A stretch of 64,000 bases of DNA from Haloarchaeobius sp. FL176 (lineage in GTDB: Archaea; Halobacteriota; Halobacteria; Halobacteriales; Natrialbaceae), in NCBI RefSeq assembly GCF_024609245.1, contig NZ_JANJYH010000012.1:23121-87120 (forward strand), read 5' to 3'. The translations under genes and the position numbers were made by a program. Below the pieces are notes generated by a model, which was not told the DNA's origin, ran no database searches, and saw nothing but the letters and a program-made list of their open reading frames with translations. This document shows, piece by piece, positions 18,455-30,075 of this stretch. How positions within the stretch are numbered: position 1 is the stretch's first letter; each line of letters opens with the position of its first letter.

Positions 18455-18890
18455 AAACCATCCGCACCTGCGTCGTTCACGCCAGCGCGCGGAAGACGAC
18501 GGGCGTCGCCTGTGACGACGGCGGCGACTCCGAGCAACGCGAGTGCAACCCCGTACCGGACCAGTGCCTCGGCGAACAAGCGCGGTCCGCTCGTATCGCT
18601 CCCCTCGCCCGCCCCCACCTTCCAGAGACCGTGGCTCACCCGGATGCCGCCTGCTCCGGTCAGCCAGAGCGCCGGAAGTTCGACGATGGCGTGCGGGACG
18701 GACACGGCGAGCGTCTCCCCTGCTACCCGGGGCCCCATTGCGCGGACGGTCACGCTCCCGACGACGGCCCGTTGTATCCGAGCAGCGCCACCGTCGGAAT
18801 CCCGAGGCAGGCGATGGTGACCACCGTACCGTTGTGGACGAAGAGAGCGGTCGCCGAGATCGCGGGCAAATCCTGCGGACCGGCAACCAT
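18455..18890 (-). pseudogene. Frameshifted SpoIIM (DUF95)-like membrane protein remnant
   Basis: From an ATG at 18890 the frame encodes 46 residues, including ATALFVHNGTVVTIACLGI and VALLGYNG, then stops at 18750. In the next frame the sequence continues naturally as AVVGSV..., then PHAIVELPALWLTGAGGIRV, SHGLWKVGAGEG and VRYGVALALLGVAAVV. The NN/HNG...YNG...G pattern followed by PH(A/G)I(V/F)ELPAL is that of stage II sporulation protein M family membrane proteins. The family N-terminus and a proper C-terminus are missing. A single-base frameshift close to 18760 explains the break. It could be a sequencing error, but the absent ends favour decay. Confidence 0.7.
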
Positions 18891-18921
18891 GGTTAAGTCG
18901 ACGGGGCTGAGACGTTGACCC

Positions 18922-19800
18922 ATGCTCTCCGTCGGCTCCGAAGCACCGAACTTCTCCCTCCCTGGCGTCGAGGGGGGCGAGTTCGACGAGTACTCCCTCG
19001 TCGAGGCACTCCGGGAGGATCTCGTCGTCATCGCCTTCTATCCGGCCGATTTCAGCCCGACGTGTACGGACGAGCTCTGTACGCTTCAGGATATGGACCT
19101 GCTGAATCTCGACGCGGACGTGACTCTCTTCGGCATCTCCGGAGACTCGGTGTTCAGCCACCGTCGGTTCGCCGAGGAGTACGACATCACCTACCCACTG
19201 CTGGCAGACAGCATGGGCGAGGTCGCCGCGGAGTACGGCGTCTGCATGGCGGACTGGCGCGGGCACCGGAACGTCCCGAAGCGCTCGGTGTTCGTCATCG
19301 ACGAGCGCCAGCGGGTGCGCTACGCCTGGTCGACGGACGACCAGAGTGTGCTGCCGGACGTTGGAGAGGTCCGCGCGGCCATCGACGACGTGCGGGACGA
19401 CCGGACCGCAGTCCAGCGGTACGCTCGCGGGCACGAACACCTCGACACGGGACGTGACCGGTTCGAGACCGCCTGGAGCGAGTACGAGGTGGCCGCGTGG
19501 CTCGGCGCGGTCGAGCACTTCGACGATGCGGTCGCGTACTTCGACGCGGCGGCCGAGAGCTTCCGGTCCGCTGGCCGCTTCGCGGAGTCGGCGCGCGTGG
19601 AGCATGCGTGCGAGGCGGCCGGCGACCGCGCAGACGAGTACCGACAGGCTGCCCGGTGGTACGCCCGCTCGGCGGAGTACTACGCCGACGAGGAGGACGA
19701 CCTGGGCGACGAGTACCGGGCGGACGCGGAGGGGCCACACGAGGCCGCGAGCACTGGCGACGAGCTGCCGGCACCCTCCTCGTTGTTCCCGGAAGAGTAG
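18922..19800 (+). CDS. Peroxiredoxin (AhpC/TSA, PrxQ-like) with C-terminal helical extension
   Basis: Residues 1-155 form a redoxin domain: VGSEAPNFSLPGVEGGEF, AFYPADFSPTCTDELC with peroxidatic Cys48 and a second Cys five residues on (Cys53, as in PrxQ/BCP), FGISGDSVFSHRRFAEE and RSVFVIDERQRVRYAW. Residues about 165-292 are an Ala/Glu/Arg-rich helical tail with TPR-like pairs (LGAVEHFDDAVAYFDAAAES; YRQAARWYARSAEYY). Typical PrxQ proteins have about 150-160 residues, so the tail roughly doubles the length. It should reduce peroxides with thioredoxin; the tail may bind a partner. Confidence 0.85.
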   Translation: MLSVGSEAPNFSLPGVEGGEFDEYSLVEALREDLVVIAFYPADFSPTCTDELCTLQDMDLLNLDADVTLFGISGDSVFSHRRFAEEYDITYPLLADSMGEVAAEYGVCMADWRGHRNVPKRSVFVIDERQRVRYAWSTDDQSVLPDVGEVRAAIDDVRDDRTAVQRYARGHEHLDTGRDRFETAWSEYEVAAWLGAVEHFDDAVAYFDAAAESFRSAGRFAESARVEHACEAAGDRADEYRQAARWYARSAEYYADEEDDLGDEYRADAEGPHEAASTGDELPAPSSLFPEE

Positions 19801-19871
19801 TCGTCGGCGGTCGAGATTCGTGTCCGGTCGCCAACCACTGGGTTTCTGTGGGCGGCGACCGAAGCACGCCC

Positions 19872-20225
19872 ATGGCTTCCGACGACCCGGTCGCGACGTA
19901 CTACCGCGCGCTCGACGAGCACGACTACGAGACGCTCCGCTCGGCCCTCTCACCGTCGTTCGTTCAGCAACGGCCGGACCGCTCGTTCGAGGGTCGGGAG
20001 TCGTTCGTCCGGTTCATGCGTGACGGCCGGCCATCGCCGGAGACGAGCCACGAGTTACAGGGTCGGTTCCAGCGGGAAGCCGCTCCCGGTGAGAACGACG
20101 ACACCGAGCAAACGGTGCTGGTCCGCGGTCGGGTGTGCGAGGACGGTGAGCCGTTGCTCCGGTTCGTCGACGTGTTCACGCTCTCGGAGGGTCGCATCGA
20201 GCGCATCGAGACGTACACGCGGTGA
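19872..20225 (+). CDS. SnoaL/NTF2-like family protein
   Basis: This 117-residue protein (MASDDPVATYYRALDEHDYETL...) has the cone-fold pattern of nuclear transport factor 2-like proteins: an N-terminal helix with YYRALDEHDYETLRSALSP, GRESFVRFMRD, and C-terminal beta strands RFVDVFTLSEGRIERIETY. Such proteins are small enzymes or ligand binders; which one is not readable from sequence. It starts 71 bp after the peroxiredoxin gene. Confidence 0.75.
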   Translation: MASDDPVATYYRALDEHDYETLRSALSPSFVQQRPDRSFEGRESFVRFMRDGRPSPETSHELQGRFQREAAPGENDDTEQTVLVRGRVCEDGEPLLRFVDVFTLSEGRIERIETYTR

Positions 20226-20232
20226 GGCTGTT

Positions 20233-20472
20233 TCAGTCCCGTCCGTCGCGTTCGAGCTTTCGCCTCCGGCGCTCGAACTCGTCGTCGTCCACCTCGCCGC
20301 GGGCGTAGGCGATGCGGAGCTCCTCGAGCGCGCGGTCCGTGCTCGACTGCTCGGACCGGGCGGCGTGGATGACGCCGGCGAGGAGCACCAGCGCGACCGG
20401 GAGCGAGAAGACGAACAGGATGATGGCGAGCTCGGCGCCACCGATGGCGCCGAAGAACGCTGGCGGGAACAT
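20233..20472 (-). CDS. SHOCT-domain membrane protein
   Basis: A 79-residue protein with one N-terminal membrane helix (AELAIILFVFSLPVALVLLAGVIHA) and a C-terminal SHOCT motif, ALEELRIAYARGEVDDDEFER. SHOCT segments occur at the ends of many small prokaryotic membrane proteins and are thought to mediate oligomerisation. It is convergent with the NTF2-like gene. Confidence 0.85.
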   Translation of the reverse strand: MFPPAFFGAIGGAELAIILFVFSLPVALVLLAGVIHAARSEQSSTDRALEELRIAYARGEVDDDEFERRRRKLERDGRD

Positions 20473-20526
20473 ACGATAGCCACGTCAGGGTGTGGAAAAA
20501 GCGTTTCGTGGCGTGGGGGATGGACG

Positions 20527-21903
20527 CTACTCGTCGGTGCCGAGCGCGCTCTCGCCGACCTTCTCGTGGCCCTCGATGACCTCGGTTCCCCCCATGTACG
20601 GCTGGAGGGGCTCGGGGACGTCGACGGTGCCGTCCTCGTTCTGGTAGTACTCCAGGATGGCGACCATCACGCGGCCGACGGCGGTCCCGGAGGCGTTGAG
20701 GGTGTGCAGGTACTCGGCGCTCTCGTGGTGTTCGGGCCGGTAGCGGATGCCCGCCCGGCGCGCCTGGAAGTCCTCGAAGTTCGAGGCGCTGGAGACCTCC
20801 AGCCAGCGGCCGCCCATGCTCTCGGGGGCGTCCTCGCTGTCGGTGCCGGGGGCCCACACTTCCAGGTCGTACGTCTTCGCGGAGGCGAACGTGAGGTCGC
20901 CGGTGCAGAGGTCGAGCACGCGGTAGGGGAGCCCGAGGCGTTCGAGCACCTCGGCGGCCTCCTCGACGAGCGCGTCGAGGCGGTCGTAGCTCTCCTCGGG
21001 CTCGACGAAGTTGACGAGTTCGACCTTGTTGAACTGATGGACGCGGACGATGCCGCGCGTCTCGGTGCCGTGTTCCCCGGCCTCGCGTCGGAAGTTCGGC
21101 GTGTACGCCTGGTGCTTCAGCGGGAGGTCCTCGCGGAGGAGGATATCGTCGCGGTACATGTTCGTGACCGGCACCTCCGCGGTGGGGCAGAGCCAGAGGT
21201 CGTCGTCGTCGTAGTCGTCGAACTCGTCGCCGCCGATGCGGTAGGCGTCCTCGTTGAACTTCGGCAGCTGGCCCGTGCCGCGCATCGAGGTCGACTTCAC
21301 GGGGACCGGCGGGAACACGTCGACGTACTCCTGCTCGCGGTGGACGTCCAGCATGAACTGGATGAGCGCGTGTTCGAGGCGCGCGCCGTCGCCCTTCAGG
21401 AAGTAGAAGCCGGCGCCGGTGGTCTTCGCGCCGCGGCCCTCGTCGATGATGTCGAGCTCCTCGCCGAGGTCGTAGTGCGGCGTGACCTCGTCGGGCAGCT
21501 CGCGCAGCTCGTCGAAGCCCCAGCGCTCGACCTCGACGTTGTCGGCCTCGTCCTCGCCGACGGGCACGCCCTCGTGGGGGACCTGCGGAAGTTCGAGCAT
21601 CGCCTCGTCGAGTTCGTCTTCGAGCTCGTCGGTGCGTTCCTCGACCTCTTGGAGCCGCTCCTTGAGCTCGCTGGACCGCTCGATGGCCTCCTGGGCCGCC
21701 TCCTCCTCGCCCTCCTGTTTCAGCTGGCCGATCTTGCTGCTGACCTCGTTGCGCTCGTGACGGAGGTCGTCGCCTTCGGCTTTCAGTTCGCGCCACTTTT
21801 CGTCCAGTTCCAGAATCTCGTCGAGGTCCACGTCGTAGCCCCGGTTGTCGAGGCTCTCGCGGACTTCCTCGGGGTTCTCCCGGAGGTATCGGCGGTCGAG
21901 CAT
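20527..21903 (-). CDS. serS: Seryl-tRNA synthetase
   Basis: This 458-residue class II enzyme starts at the ATG at 21903 ([18 protein letters not shown]); a TTG two codons upstream is less likely. The N-terminal coiled-coil arm that holds tRNA-Ser spans about residues 30-110. Motif 2 appears as [22 protein letters not shown] and motif 3 as [19 protein letters not shown]. The bacterial/standard type is present rather than the rare methanogen type. It charges tRNA-Ser and supplies selenocysteine pathways where present. Confidence 0.97.
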   Translation of the reverse strand: MLDRRYLRENPEEVRESLDNRGYDVDLDEILELDEKWRELKAEGDDLRHERNEVSSKIGQLKQEGEEEAAQEAIERSSELKERLQEVEERTDELEDELDEAMLELPQVPHEGVPVGEDEADNVEVERWGFDELRELPDEVTPHYDLGEELDIIDEGRGAKTTGAGFYFLKGDGARLEHALIQFMLDVHREQEYVDVFPPVPVKSTSMRGTGQLPKFNEDAYRIGGDEFDDYDDDDLWLCPTAEVPVTNMYRDDILLREDLPLKHQAYTPNFRREAGEHGTETRGIVRVHQFNKVELVNFVEPEESYDRLDALVEEAAEVLERLGLPYRVLDLCTGDLTFASAKTYDLEVWAPGTDSEDAPESMGGRWLEVSSASNFEDFQARRAGIRYRPEHHESAEYLHTLNASGTAVGRVMVAILEYYQNEDGTVDVPEPLQPYMGGTEVIEGHEKVGESALGTDE

Positions 21904-22070
21904 TTGCAAGGTGGTTGCTGTGGGGTCGGGAAAACCGTATCGGATGTGTGTTGGAGCGTGTCAACCCCTCTCGGTGTTGCAGGGACAAGCGAACGGGCGG
22001 GCTGGCGGGAACGACCGCCGGCACCCGCGAACGCACGACTCTTTGCGCTGGCTCGCGTACGACGGGCACG

Positions 22071-24140
<2,070 letters not shown>

Positions 24141-24198
24141 CGTTTCTCCTCCCCGAATATCACGGGAAATAAAACGCCGTGGGCCGTAGCCGCGACCG

Positions 24199-25164
24199 AT
24201 GAACGACGGGGACTGGACACGACGCGGCATCCTCGCGACGGGCACGGCGGCGCTGCTCGCTGGCTGCCAGAGCGACGGCGGCGGGACGGAGACGGCTCGG
24301 CCGACGACGCGAGTCACCACGACGATGACGACGACGGCGGCGGAACCGACGGAGACAGCGACGGGAACTGCGACGGAGCCGTCCTACCGCGTCGACCGGG
24401 ACCTGTCGTTCGTCGAGACCGACGGGGGGCCGCTCCGCCTCGACCTCTACCGGCCACGCGACCGGACGGACCTCCCCTTCGTCGTGTTCGCCCACGGAGG
24501 CGGCTGGATTCGCGGGAACAAGGGGTTCAGGCCGCTGTTCTCGATGCTCTGTGAGGCCGGTATCGCGGTCGCGGACGTGCAGTACCGGCTCGCGCCCGGC
24601 GCACAGTTCCCCCGCCCGGTCCGCGACGTGGTCGCCGCCGTGACCTGGGTCCGGGCGAACGCCGAGGCGTACGGCATCGACCCGGCCCGCGGCGCGCTGG
24701 CGGGCTACTCGGCCGGGGCCCACCTCGCGGCGCTCGTCGCGGTCGCCCCCGACGTGCCGGCGTTCCGGCCCGACGTCAGGCCGGACCAGCCCGTCGCCGT
24801 CGACGCGTTCGTCGGGTTCAGCGGCATCTACGACCTCGCCGACCCCGGCTCGATGGACAGTTCCCTCGTGCAGGCGTTCGTCGGTGCCGACGAGTCAGCG
24901 TCGACGTACGAGCAGGCCTCGCCCGTCGACCACACCGACGGGGACGACCCGCCCGCGATGCTGCTCCACGGCACCGAGGACGGCGTGGTCCCGTACCGGT
25001 CGGCGACCCGGCTGCGCGACTCGCTGCAGGCCGCGGCCGTCCCGGTCGAGCTGTTCACCGCCGAAGGGGCCGGCCACGGGCTCATCGACGCGCCGTCGTG
25101 GCAGTCGACGTACGAACCGCCGCTCCGGCAGTTCCTCGGGGACCGTCTCGGTGTCGCCGACTGA
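24199..25164 (+). CDS. Exported alpha/beta-hydrolase (esterase/lipase-like) lipoprotein
   Basis: This 321-residue protein starts MNDGDWTRRGILATG and has the lipobox LLAGCQSDGG, a Tat lipoprotein signal, then a Thr-rich linker. The hydrolase domain has the oxyanion motif VFAHGGGWIRG, the nucleophile elbow ALAGYSAGAHLAALV, DGVVPYRSA with the acid residue, and GAGHGLIDAP with the histidine. This is the BD-FAE/hormone-sensitive lipase-like arrangement. It probably acts on esters outside the cell. Confidence 0.88.
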   Translation: MNDGDWTRRGILATGTAALLAGCQSDGGGTETARPTTRVTTTMTTTAAEPTETATGTATEPSYRVDRDLSFVETDGGPLRLDLYRPRDRTDLPFVVFAHGGGWIRGNKGFRPLFSMLCEAGIAVADVQYRLAPGAQFPRPVRDVVAAVTWVRANAEAYGIDPARGALAGYSAGAHLAALVAVAPDVPAFRPDVRPDQPVAVDAFVGFSGIYDLADPGSMDSSLVQAFVGADESASTYEQASPVDHTDGDDPPAMLLHGTEDGVVPYRSATRLRDSLQAAAVPVELFTAEGAGHGLIDAPSWQSTYEPPLRQFLGDRLGVAD

Positions 25165-25237
25165 CGGGGGCTACGCATTTCAGATTCTGAAACCGCGGCC
25201 CGATTTATTTCGGAATGATGTGAGTACGTCGAACCAC

Positions 25238-26197
25238 ATGGCAGCGATACGAACCGACGACCTCACCAGGCGATTCGGTGACGTCGTCGCCGTCGACGGC
25301 CTCGATCTGACCGTCGAGGAAGGGGAAGTGTTCGGCTTCCTGGGCCCGAACGGGGCCGGGAAGTCGACGACCATCAACGTGCTCCTCGGCTTCATCGAGC
25401 CCTCCAGCGGCGGTGCCGAGGTGCTCGGCGCGGACGTGACGACCCACTCCCGGGCCGTCCGCGAGCGCATCGGCCTGCTCCCCGAGGGGTACGGGCTGTA
25501 CGAGAACCTGACCGGCCGGGAGCACCTCGTCTCCGCCATCGAGACGAAGGCGGCCGACGACGACCCGGACGAACTGCTCGACCGTGTCGGCCTCGAGCCC
25601 GAGGACGCCCGCCGAGCCGCAGGCGGGTACTCCAAGGGGATGCAACAGCGCCTCGGGCTCGCCATCGCGCTCGTCGGCGAGCCGGACCTGCTGGTGCTCG
25701 ACGAGCCCTCCTCCGGCCTCGACCCGAAGGGCATCAAGCTCCTGCGGGACATCGTCCGCGAGGAGGCAGACCGTGGCGCGACGGTGTTCTTCTCCAGCCA
25801 CATCCTCGACCAGGTGGAGAAGGTCTGCGACCGGGTCGGTATCATGGCCCAGGGCGAACTCGTCGCGCTCGACACGCTCGACGAGCTCCGTGCGGAGATG
25901 GGGGTCGGCGGCGTCGTCGAAGCGACCGTGGACACGGTTCCAGACCTCGGGCCGGTCCGTGCCGTCGACGGCGTGCGCGACGTGACCGCCACCGAGGACG
26001 TGGTCACGGTGACCTGTGGCGACCCGGCGGCGAAGATGCCCGCGCTCCGGCGCATCGACGCCGCCGCGACGGTCGAGGATATCGGCATCGAGACCACCTC
26101 GCTGGAGTCGCTGTTCGAGGAGTACACCAACGGCGAGCACGAGGCGGTCGCCGCCCAGGAAGACAGAGTGGCCGCGACCCCCGGAGGTGAGGACTGA
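25238..26197 (+). CDS. ABC transporter ATP-binding protein (exporter type)
   Basis: The ATG at 25238 gives 319 residues. Motifs are Walker A GPNGAGKSTTINVLLGF, Q-loop region LLPEGYGLYENLTGREHL, signature YSKGMQQRLGLAIAL, Walker B LLVLDEPSSGLDPKG and H-loop FFSSHIL. A C-terminal extension (residues 220-319) is typical of CcmA/NosF-like exporters. The stop overlaps the permease start in TGATG, so the two proteins are translationally coupled. Confidence 0.92.
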   Translation: MAAIRTDDLTRRFGDVVAVDGLDLTVEEGEVFGFLGPNGAGKSTTINVLLGFIEPSSGGAEVLGADVTTHSRAVRERIGLLPEGYGLYENLTGREHLVSAIETKAADDDPDELLDRVGLEPEDARRAAGGYSKGMQQRLGLAIALVGEPDLLVLDEPSSGLDPKGIKLLRDIVREEADRGATVFFSSHILDQVEKVCDRVGIMAQGELVALDTLDELRAEMGVGGVVEATVDTVPDLGPVRAVDGVRDVTATEDVVTVTCGDPAAKMPALRRIDAAATVEDIGIETTSLESLFEEYTNGEHEAVAAQEDRVAATPGGED

Positions 26198-27045
26198 TGC
26201 GGCTGGCGACTATCGCCCGCGACGACTTCACGAACGCCCGTCGGTCGTCCATCGTGCTGGCCGTCATCGGCGTGTTCACCCTGCTCGTCGCGATGGTGTT
26301 CGCCTCGGAGTACGGCATCTACGACGAGCCCTACAGGACGCTGTTCGACGTGTCGGCGTTCGTCTCGTTCGTCTTCCCGCTGTTCCTCGCGCCGCTGGCC
26401 TACCTCTCCATCGCGGGCGACCGGATGGACGGCACTATCAAGTACGTCATGGGGTTGCCGAACAGCCGCGCGGAGTACTTCTTCGGGAAGTTCGCCTCGC
26501 GGCTGAGCGTCGCCACCGCCGCCGTCGTGCTGGGGATGGTCGTGTCGTTCGTCATCGCCCTCGCGACGTACGTCCAGGCACCCAGCGTCGAGCGGTTCGC
26601 CGTCTTCACCGGCGTCTCGCTCGTGTACACGGTGTCGTTCGTCAGCATCTTCGTCGCCATCTCCGCCGCCGCGTCCTCGCGCTCGCGGGCGATGTTCGGC
26701 GCGCTCGGCGCGTACTTCGTGTTCGTCGTGTTCTGGTTCGGCTTCTTCCCGGTCATCAACCTCGGGACCATCCTCGACACCGTCGAGAGCCTGCTCGGGG
26801 TGACCGTCTCCGAGAACACCCGGAGCTACGTCCAGCTCCTCTCGCCGGCGACGGCGTACCTCCAGTCGACCGAGCCGGTGTACAGCGGCGTGTTCGACCA
26901 GTACCAGTCGTTCCAGCTGAACTTCCAGCCCGAGAGCGACAAACTGCACGACCAGACCTGGTTCGCGGTCCTCGTCATGCTGGCCTGGTCGGCCGTCTCG
27001 CTCGCCGTCGGCTACCTGTCGTTCCGGCGGTCCGAGCTGGGGTAA
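26197..27045 (+). CDS. ABC-2 type transporter permease
   Basis: This 282-residue membrane protein has about six helices. It begins MRLATIARDDFTNARRSS, the usual start of NosY-like ABC-2 permeases, with helices VLAVIGVFTLLVAMVFA and VFPLFLAPLAYLSIAGDR, and the loop GTIKYVMGLPNSRAEYFFGKF that fits the ATPase. The substrate is unknown. It is coupled to the preceding ATPase gene by a 1-bp overlap. Confidence 0.9.
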   Translation: MRLATIARDDFTNARRSSIVLAVIGVFTLLVAMVFASEYGIYDEPYRTLFDVSAFVSFVFPLFLAPLAYLSIAGDRMDGTIKYVMGLPNSRAEYFFGKFASRLSVATAAVVLGMVVSFVIALATYVQAPSVERFAVFTGVSLVYTVSFVSIFVAISAAASSRSRAMFGALGAYFVFVVFWFGFFPVINLGTILDTVESLLGVTVSENTRSYVQLLSPATAYLQSTEPVYSGVFDQYQSFQLNFQPESDKLHDQTWFAVLVMLAWSAVSLAVGYLSFRRSELG

Positions 27046-27117
27046 GGCGCCGCAGCCACCTTCTCTTCGTCGTTTCGATGTCCGAACATTTTTCAGCCGC
27101 GCGCTGGATTTCGATTC

Positions 27118-27837
27118 ATGGTAGTCGATTCACTGAAGTTCCCGACGAAGGGAGAGGACGGGGCGCTCCGGGCCATCATCGGTGGTGGGCTGTTGCTCGC
27201 CTCGGGTCTCATCCCACTGCTCCCACAGCTCATCGTGAACGGGTACAGCCTCCAGTCGATGCGGGCCGGTGCCCGGAACAACCCGTCGCCCCCCGAGTTC
27301 GAGGACTGGGAGGCCCTGCTGAAAGACGGGGCGATGATGTTCGGCGTCACCTTCGTCTACACGCTGATACCGATGATGCTCCTGTTCGGGGTGGTCTTCC
27401 TCAGTATCTTCGTGTTCTCTTTCGGCGCGGCGGCCGGTGAAAGTGGTGCCGCAGCCGGTGGCAGTATCGGCCTCATCATCATGCTCGTGTTCGGCGGCAT
27501 CGCCTTCCTCCTCCTCATGATCGCGTACTACGTGATGCCGGCGGCGCTCGTCGGCGTCGCGACCGAGGAGGAGTTCATGGCGGCGTTCGACTTCGAGTCC
27601 ATCCGCGAGATCGCCTTTACCATGGACTACTTCGTCGCGTTCCTGATGGCCGGCATCGTCGGCTTCGTCGGGTCGCTCGTCGCCCTCCCGCTGGTATTCC
27701 TGCTCGTCGGCTTCCCACTCCTGTTCATCCTGCAGGCAGGCATCTTCCACTACCTCGGCACGGTCGCCCGCGACATCGCGACGACCGGCAGGGGAGCCTC
27801 CGGTGCTAGCGACCCCCACGCCGGCGACGCCTACTAG
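27118..27837 (+). CDS. DUF4013 membrane protein
   Basis: This 239-residue protein has four or five membrane helices. The start [17 protein letters not shown] and the segment [20 protein letters not shown], with [17 protein letters not shown], match DUF4013 proteins common in haloarchaea and methanogens; their function is not known. A possible 3-kb run with the upstream ABC genes is on the same strand. Its TAG stop shares ctag with the convergent uvrC stop. Confidence 0.88.
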   Translation: MVVDSLKFPTKGEDGALRAIIGGGLLLASGLIPLLPQLIVNGYSLQSMRAGARNNPSPPEFEDWEALLKDGAMMFGVTFVYTLIPMMLLFGVVFLSIFVFSFGAAAGESGAAAGGSIGLIIMLVFGGIAFLLLMIAYYVMPAALVGVATEEEFMAAFDFESIREIAFTMDYFVAFLMAGIVGFVGSLVALPLVFLLVGFPLLFILQAGIFHYLGTVARDIATTGRGASGASDPHAGDAY

Positions 27838-29585
27838 AGTCGCCGTCGCAGCTGTGCTGCGGTCTTCTCGCCGACGCCCTCGACCGCCAGCAGCTCCGTC
27901 TCGCTCGCCTCGCGGACGTTCTCGACGCTCCCGAACCGCCCGAGCAGCCGCCGGCGTGTCTCGGGCCCGATACCGGGCACGTCGTCGAGCACGGTCGAGA
28001 CGTCGTCCCGGATGGTCTGGTGGTACTGCACCGCAAAGCGGTGGGCTTCGTCGCGCACCCGCTGGAGGAGGTGGAGCTGTGGCGCGTCGTCGTCCCAGTC
28101 GTAGCTGCGGTCGGGCGTCACTACCCGCTCCTCGGCCTTCGCCAGCGCGACGCACGGTACGTCCCAGCCGGTCGCGTCGAGCGCGTCGGTCGCGGCCGCG
28201 AGCTGGCCCTCGCCGCCGTCGATGAGCAGGAGGTCGGGGTCCGGGCGGTCGTCACGCCCCTCGAGCGCGCGCTCGGCCCGCCAGCGCACGAGTGCCTGCA
28301 TGTTCGCGTAGTCGTCGTTCGTCTCCGCTAGCTTCTTGCGGCGGTAGTCGGAGTTCTCGGCGCTCCCGTCGACGAAGCAGACGTTCGAGCCGACGACGGC
28401 CGTCCCCTGCGCGTGGCTCACGTCGAACCCCTCGATTCTGGATAGCCGCGGGAGGCCCAGCTCGTCGGCGAGCGCGGCGGACTCGTCCCGCTGGCCGACG
28501 TTCCGGCGGGCGTTCTTCAGCGCCAGCTCGACCAGCTTCGCCTCCCGGCCCGCGCCCGGCACGCGCACCGCAACGTCGGCGGCGTCGAGCCAGGCCGTCA
28601 CCTCCTCGTCGCCGTGGTGTTCGGGCAGCAGGATGGCGTCGGGCAGTGACCGCTCGGCGTAGTACTGGACGAGGAACGCGGCGAGGACGCTCGGAACGAC
28701 ATCTCCAGACTCGCGGTCGGCGCCCGTCGGGGCGGCGACGGCGTGGCGGTCCCGCTCGACCAGCTGGCCACCCTCCGCGTGGAGTCTGGCGACCGTCGCG
28801 TCGTCGCCCCGCAGCGCAACCCCGAGCACGTCGACCGAGCGCTCGTACTCGTCCCGGCCGCTGACCGCCTCGCCGCCGCTGCCGTGGAACGACTCGACGA
28901 CCGCCAGCCGGTCGCGGCGGTTCGCCGCGCGCTCGAACGACTGGTTCTCGGCGGCCTGCTCCATCTCCCGGCGGAGCGGATCGGCGAGGACGCCCGTCTC
29001 GCCTGCGAAGAACTGTTCGACGGCCTCGACGTCGGCGACGTAGTCGTCCCGCGCGATTTCGTCCGTACAGGGTGCGGTACAGAGCCCCATCTCGTAGTCC
29101 AGACACGGCCGGTCGCGCCCGGCGAACTTGTGGTCCGAACAGCCCCGGACGCCGAACGTCTCCCGCAGGGCCTTGACGACCGTCTCGACCGTACCCATGC
29201 TCGTGTACGGGCCGAAGACGGTCGCGCCCTCGTCCGGGTCCCGCGTCACCTCGATGCGGGGGAACTCGTGGTCGGTCAGCTGGACGAGCGGGTAGGACTT
29301 GTCGTCCTTCAGCCGCACGTTGTACCGCGGCTGGTGGCGCTTGATGAGGTTCGCCTCCAGCAGCAGCGCCTGCGTCTCCGTGTCGGTCACGGCCACGTCG
29401 AGGTCGTCCGCGCGCTCGACCATCCCCGCGATGCGCGCAGACCGCGGGTCGGCGTACGACCGGACGCGCGAGCGCAGGTCGACGGCCTTCCCGACGTACA
29501 GCACCGTGTCGCCCTCGAAGAACTGGTAGACCCCCGGCTCCGTCGGGAGGTCGTTCGCGTGCTCGCGGACGGTTTCGGCGTCCAT
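27834..29585 (-). CDS. uvrC: Excinuclease ABC subunit C
   Basis: A 583-residue nuclease from the ATG at 29585 ([14 protein letters not shown]). The GIY-YIG domain has [24 protein letters not shown] for the 3' incision. A UVR motif that binds UvrB follows (about residues 195-230). The RNase H-like domain ([20 protein letters not shown]) makes the 5' incision, and two helix-hairpin-helix motifs close the protein ([25 protein letters not shown]). An alternative ATG lies 11 codons upstream. UvrB is encoded nearby. Confidence 0.97.
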   Translation of the reverse strand: MDAETVREHANDLPTEPGVYQFFEGDTVLYVGKAVDLRSRVRSYADPRSARIAGMVERADDLDVAVTDTETQALLLEANLIKRHQPRYNVRLKDDKSYPLVQLTDHEFPRIEVTRDPDEGATVFGPYTSMGTVETVVKALRETFGVRGCSDHKFAGRDRPCLDYEMGLCTAPCTDEIARDDYVADVEAVEQFFAGETGVLADPLRREMEQAAENQSFERAANRRDRLAVVESFHGSGGEAVSGRDEYERSVDVLGVALRGDDATVARLHAEGGQLVERDRHAVAAPTGADRESGDVVPSVLAAFLVQYYAERSLPDAILLPEHHGDEEVTAWLDAADVAVRVPGAGREAKLVELALKNARRNVGQRDESAALADELGLPRLSRIEGFDVSHAQGTAVVGSNVCFVDGSAENSDYRRKKLAETNDDYANMQALVRWRAERALEGRDDRPDPDLLLIDGGEGQLAAATDALDATGWDVPCVALAKAEERVVTPDRSYDWDDDAPQLHLLQRVRDEAHRFAVQYHQTIRDDVSTVLDDVPGIGPETRRRLLGRFGSVENVREASETELLAVEGVGEKTAAQLRRRL

Positions 29586-29649
29586 CGGTTCTGTGGTGGC
29601 TAGGTGACGGGAGGGCATGGGGGTTACGTCTGCGAGTGGTCGTCTGAGG

Positions 29650-29935
29650 AGCCAGGAGCTTCGTGGGGAGTGCTGTCAGGGACAACAGCCCGAAAGCCCC
29701 TTCCTGCTCGACTCCCGCGCCTCGCTGCGCGCTTCACTCCGTTCCAGTGCTTGCGTCGTCGGGCTTCGTCGAGCAGGCAGCCCCTTTCAGTCCCACACCC
29801 CGTACCTCAGTCCTCCCCAACCGACTGCGCTTCTCGCTTCGCTGTGATGCTCGCCCCTCGCACGAGTGCGGCGAGCGGCCTTCGGCACGCTCGCCAGCCG
29901 CGCGCCAGCCGGGTGTTCAGTCGTCGTCGCGGGTG
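29650..29935. repeat. Dispersed intergenic repeat, copy B
   Basis: This lies in the gap between uvrC and the helicase gene (29586-30075). It carries agcccgaaagcccc (about 29687), cccctttcagtcccac, cccgtacctcagtcctccccaaccga (about 29782-29825, cited in pieces), gcggccttcggcacgctc (29874-29891) and gccagccgcgcgccag (29893-29908). The order equals that of copy A at 17 kb. No gene is seen here; the rest of the gap up to 30075 is AT-richer and likely holds a transcription end. Confidence 0.65.
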
Positions 29936-30075
29936 AACGGTTTACAAAATATGTCCCCTCTCGTGGGGAACTACCTGGTGAACTTGAGGCTTCACCGACA
30001 CGTCCCACAGGAGAACCCGAATCCGAGGATACTCACGCAACAAAAACAGCGACCACACGCTCGAAAACGCCGGTT

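Noticed and set aside
25180..26949. 589-residue minus-strand frame over the ABC transporter
   Set aside because: Ser/Arg-rich shadow; ABC motifs are on the plus strand.
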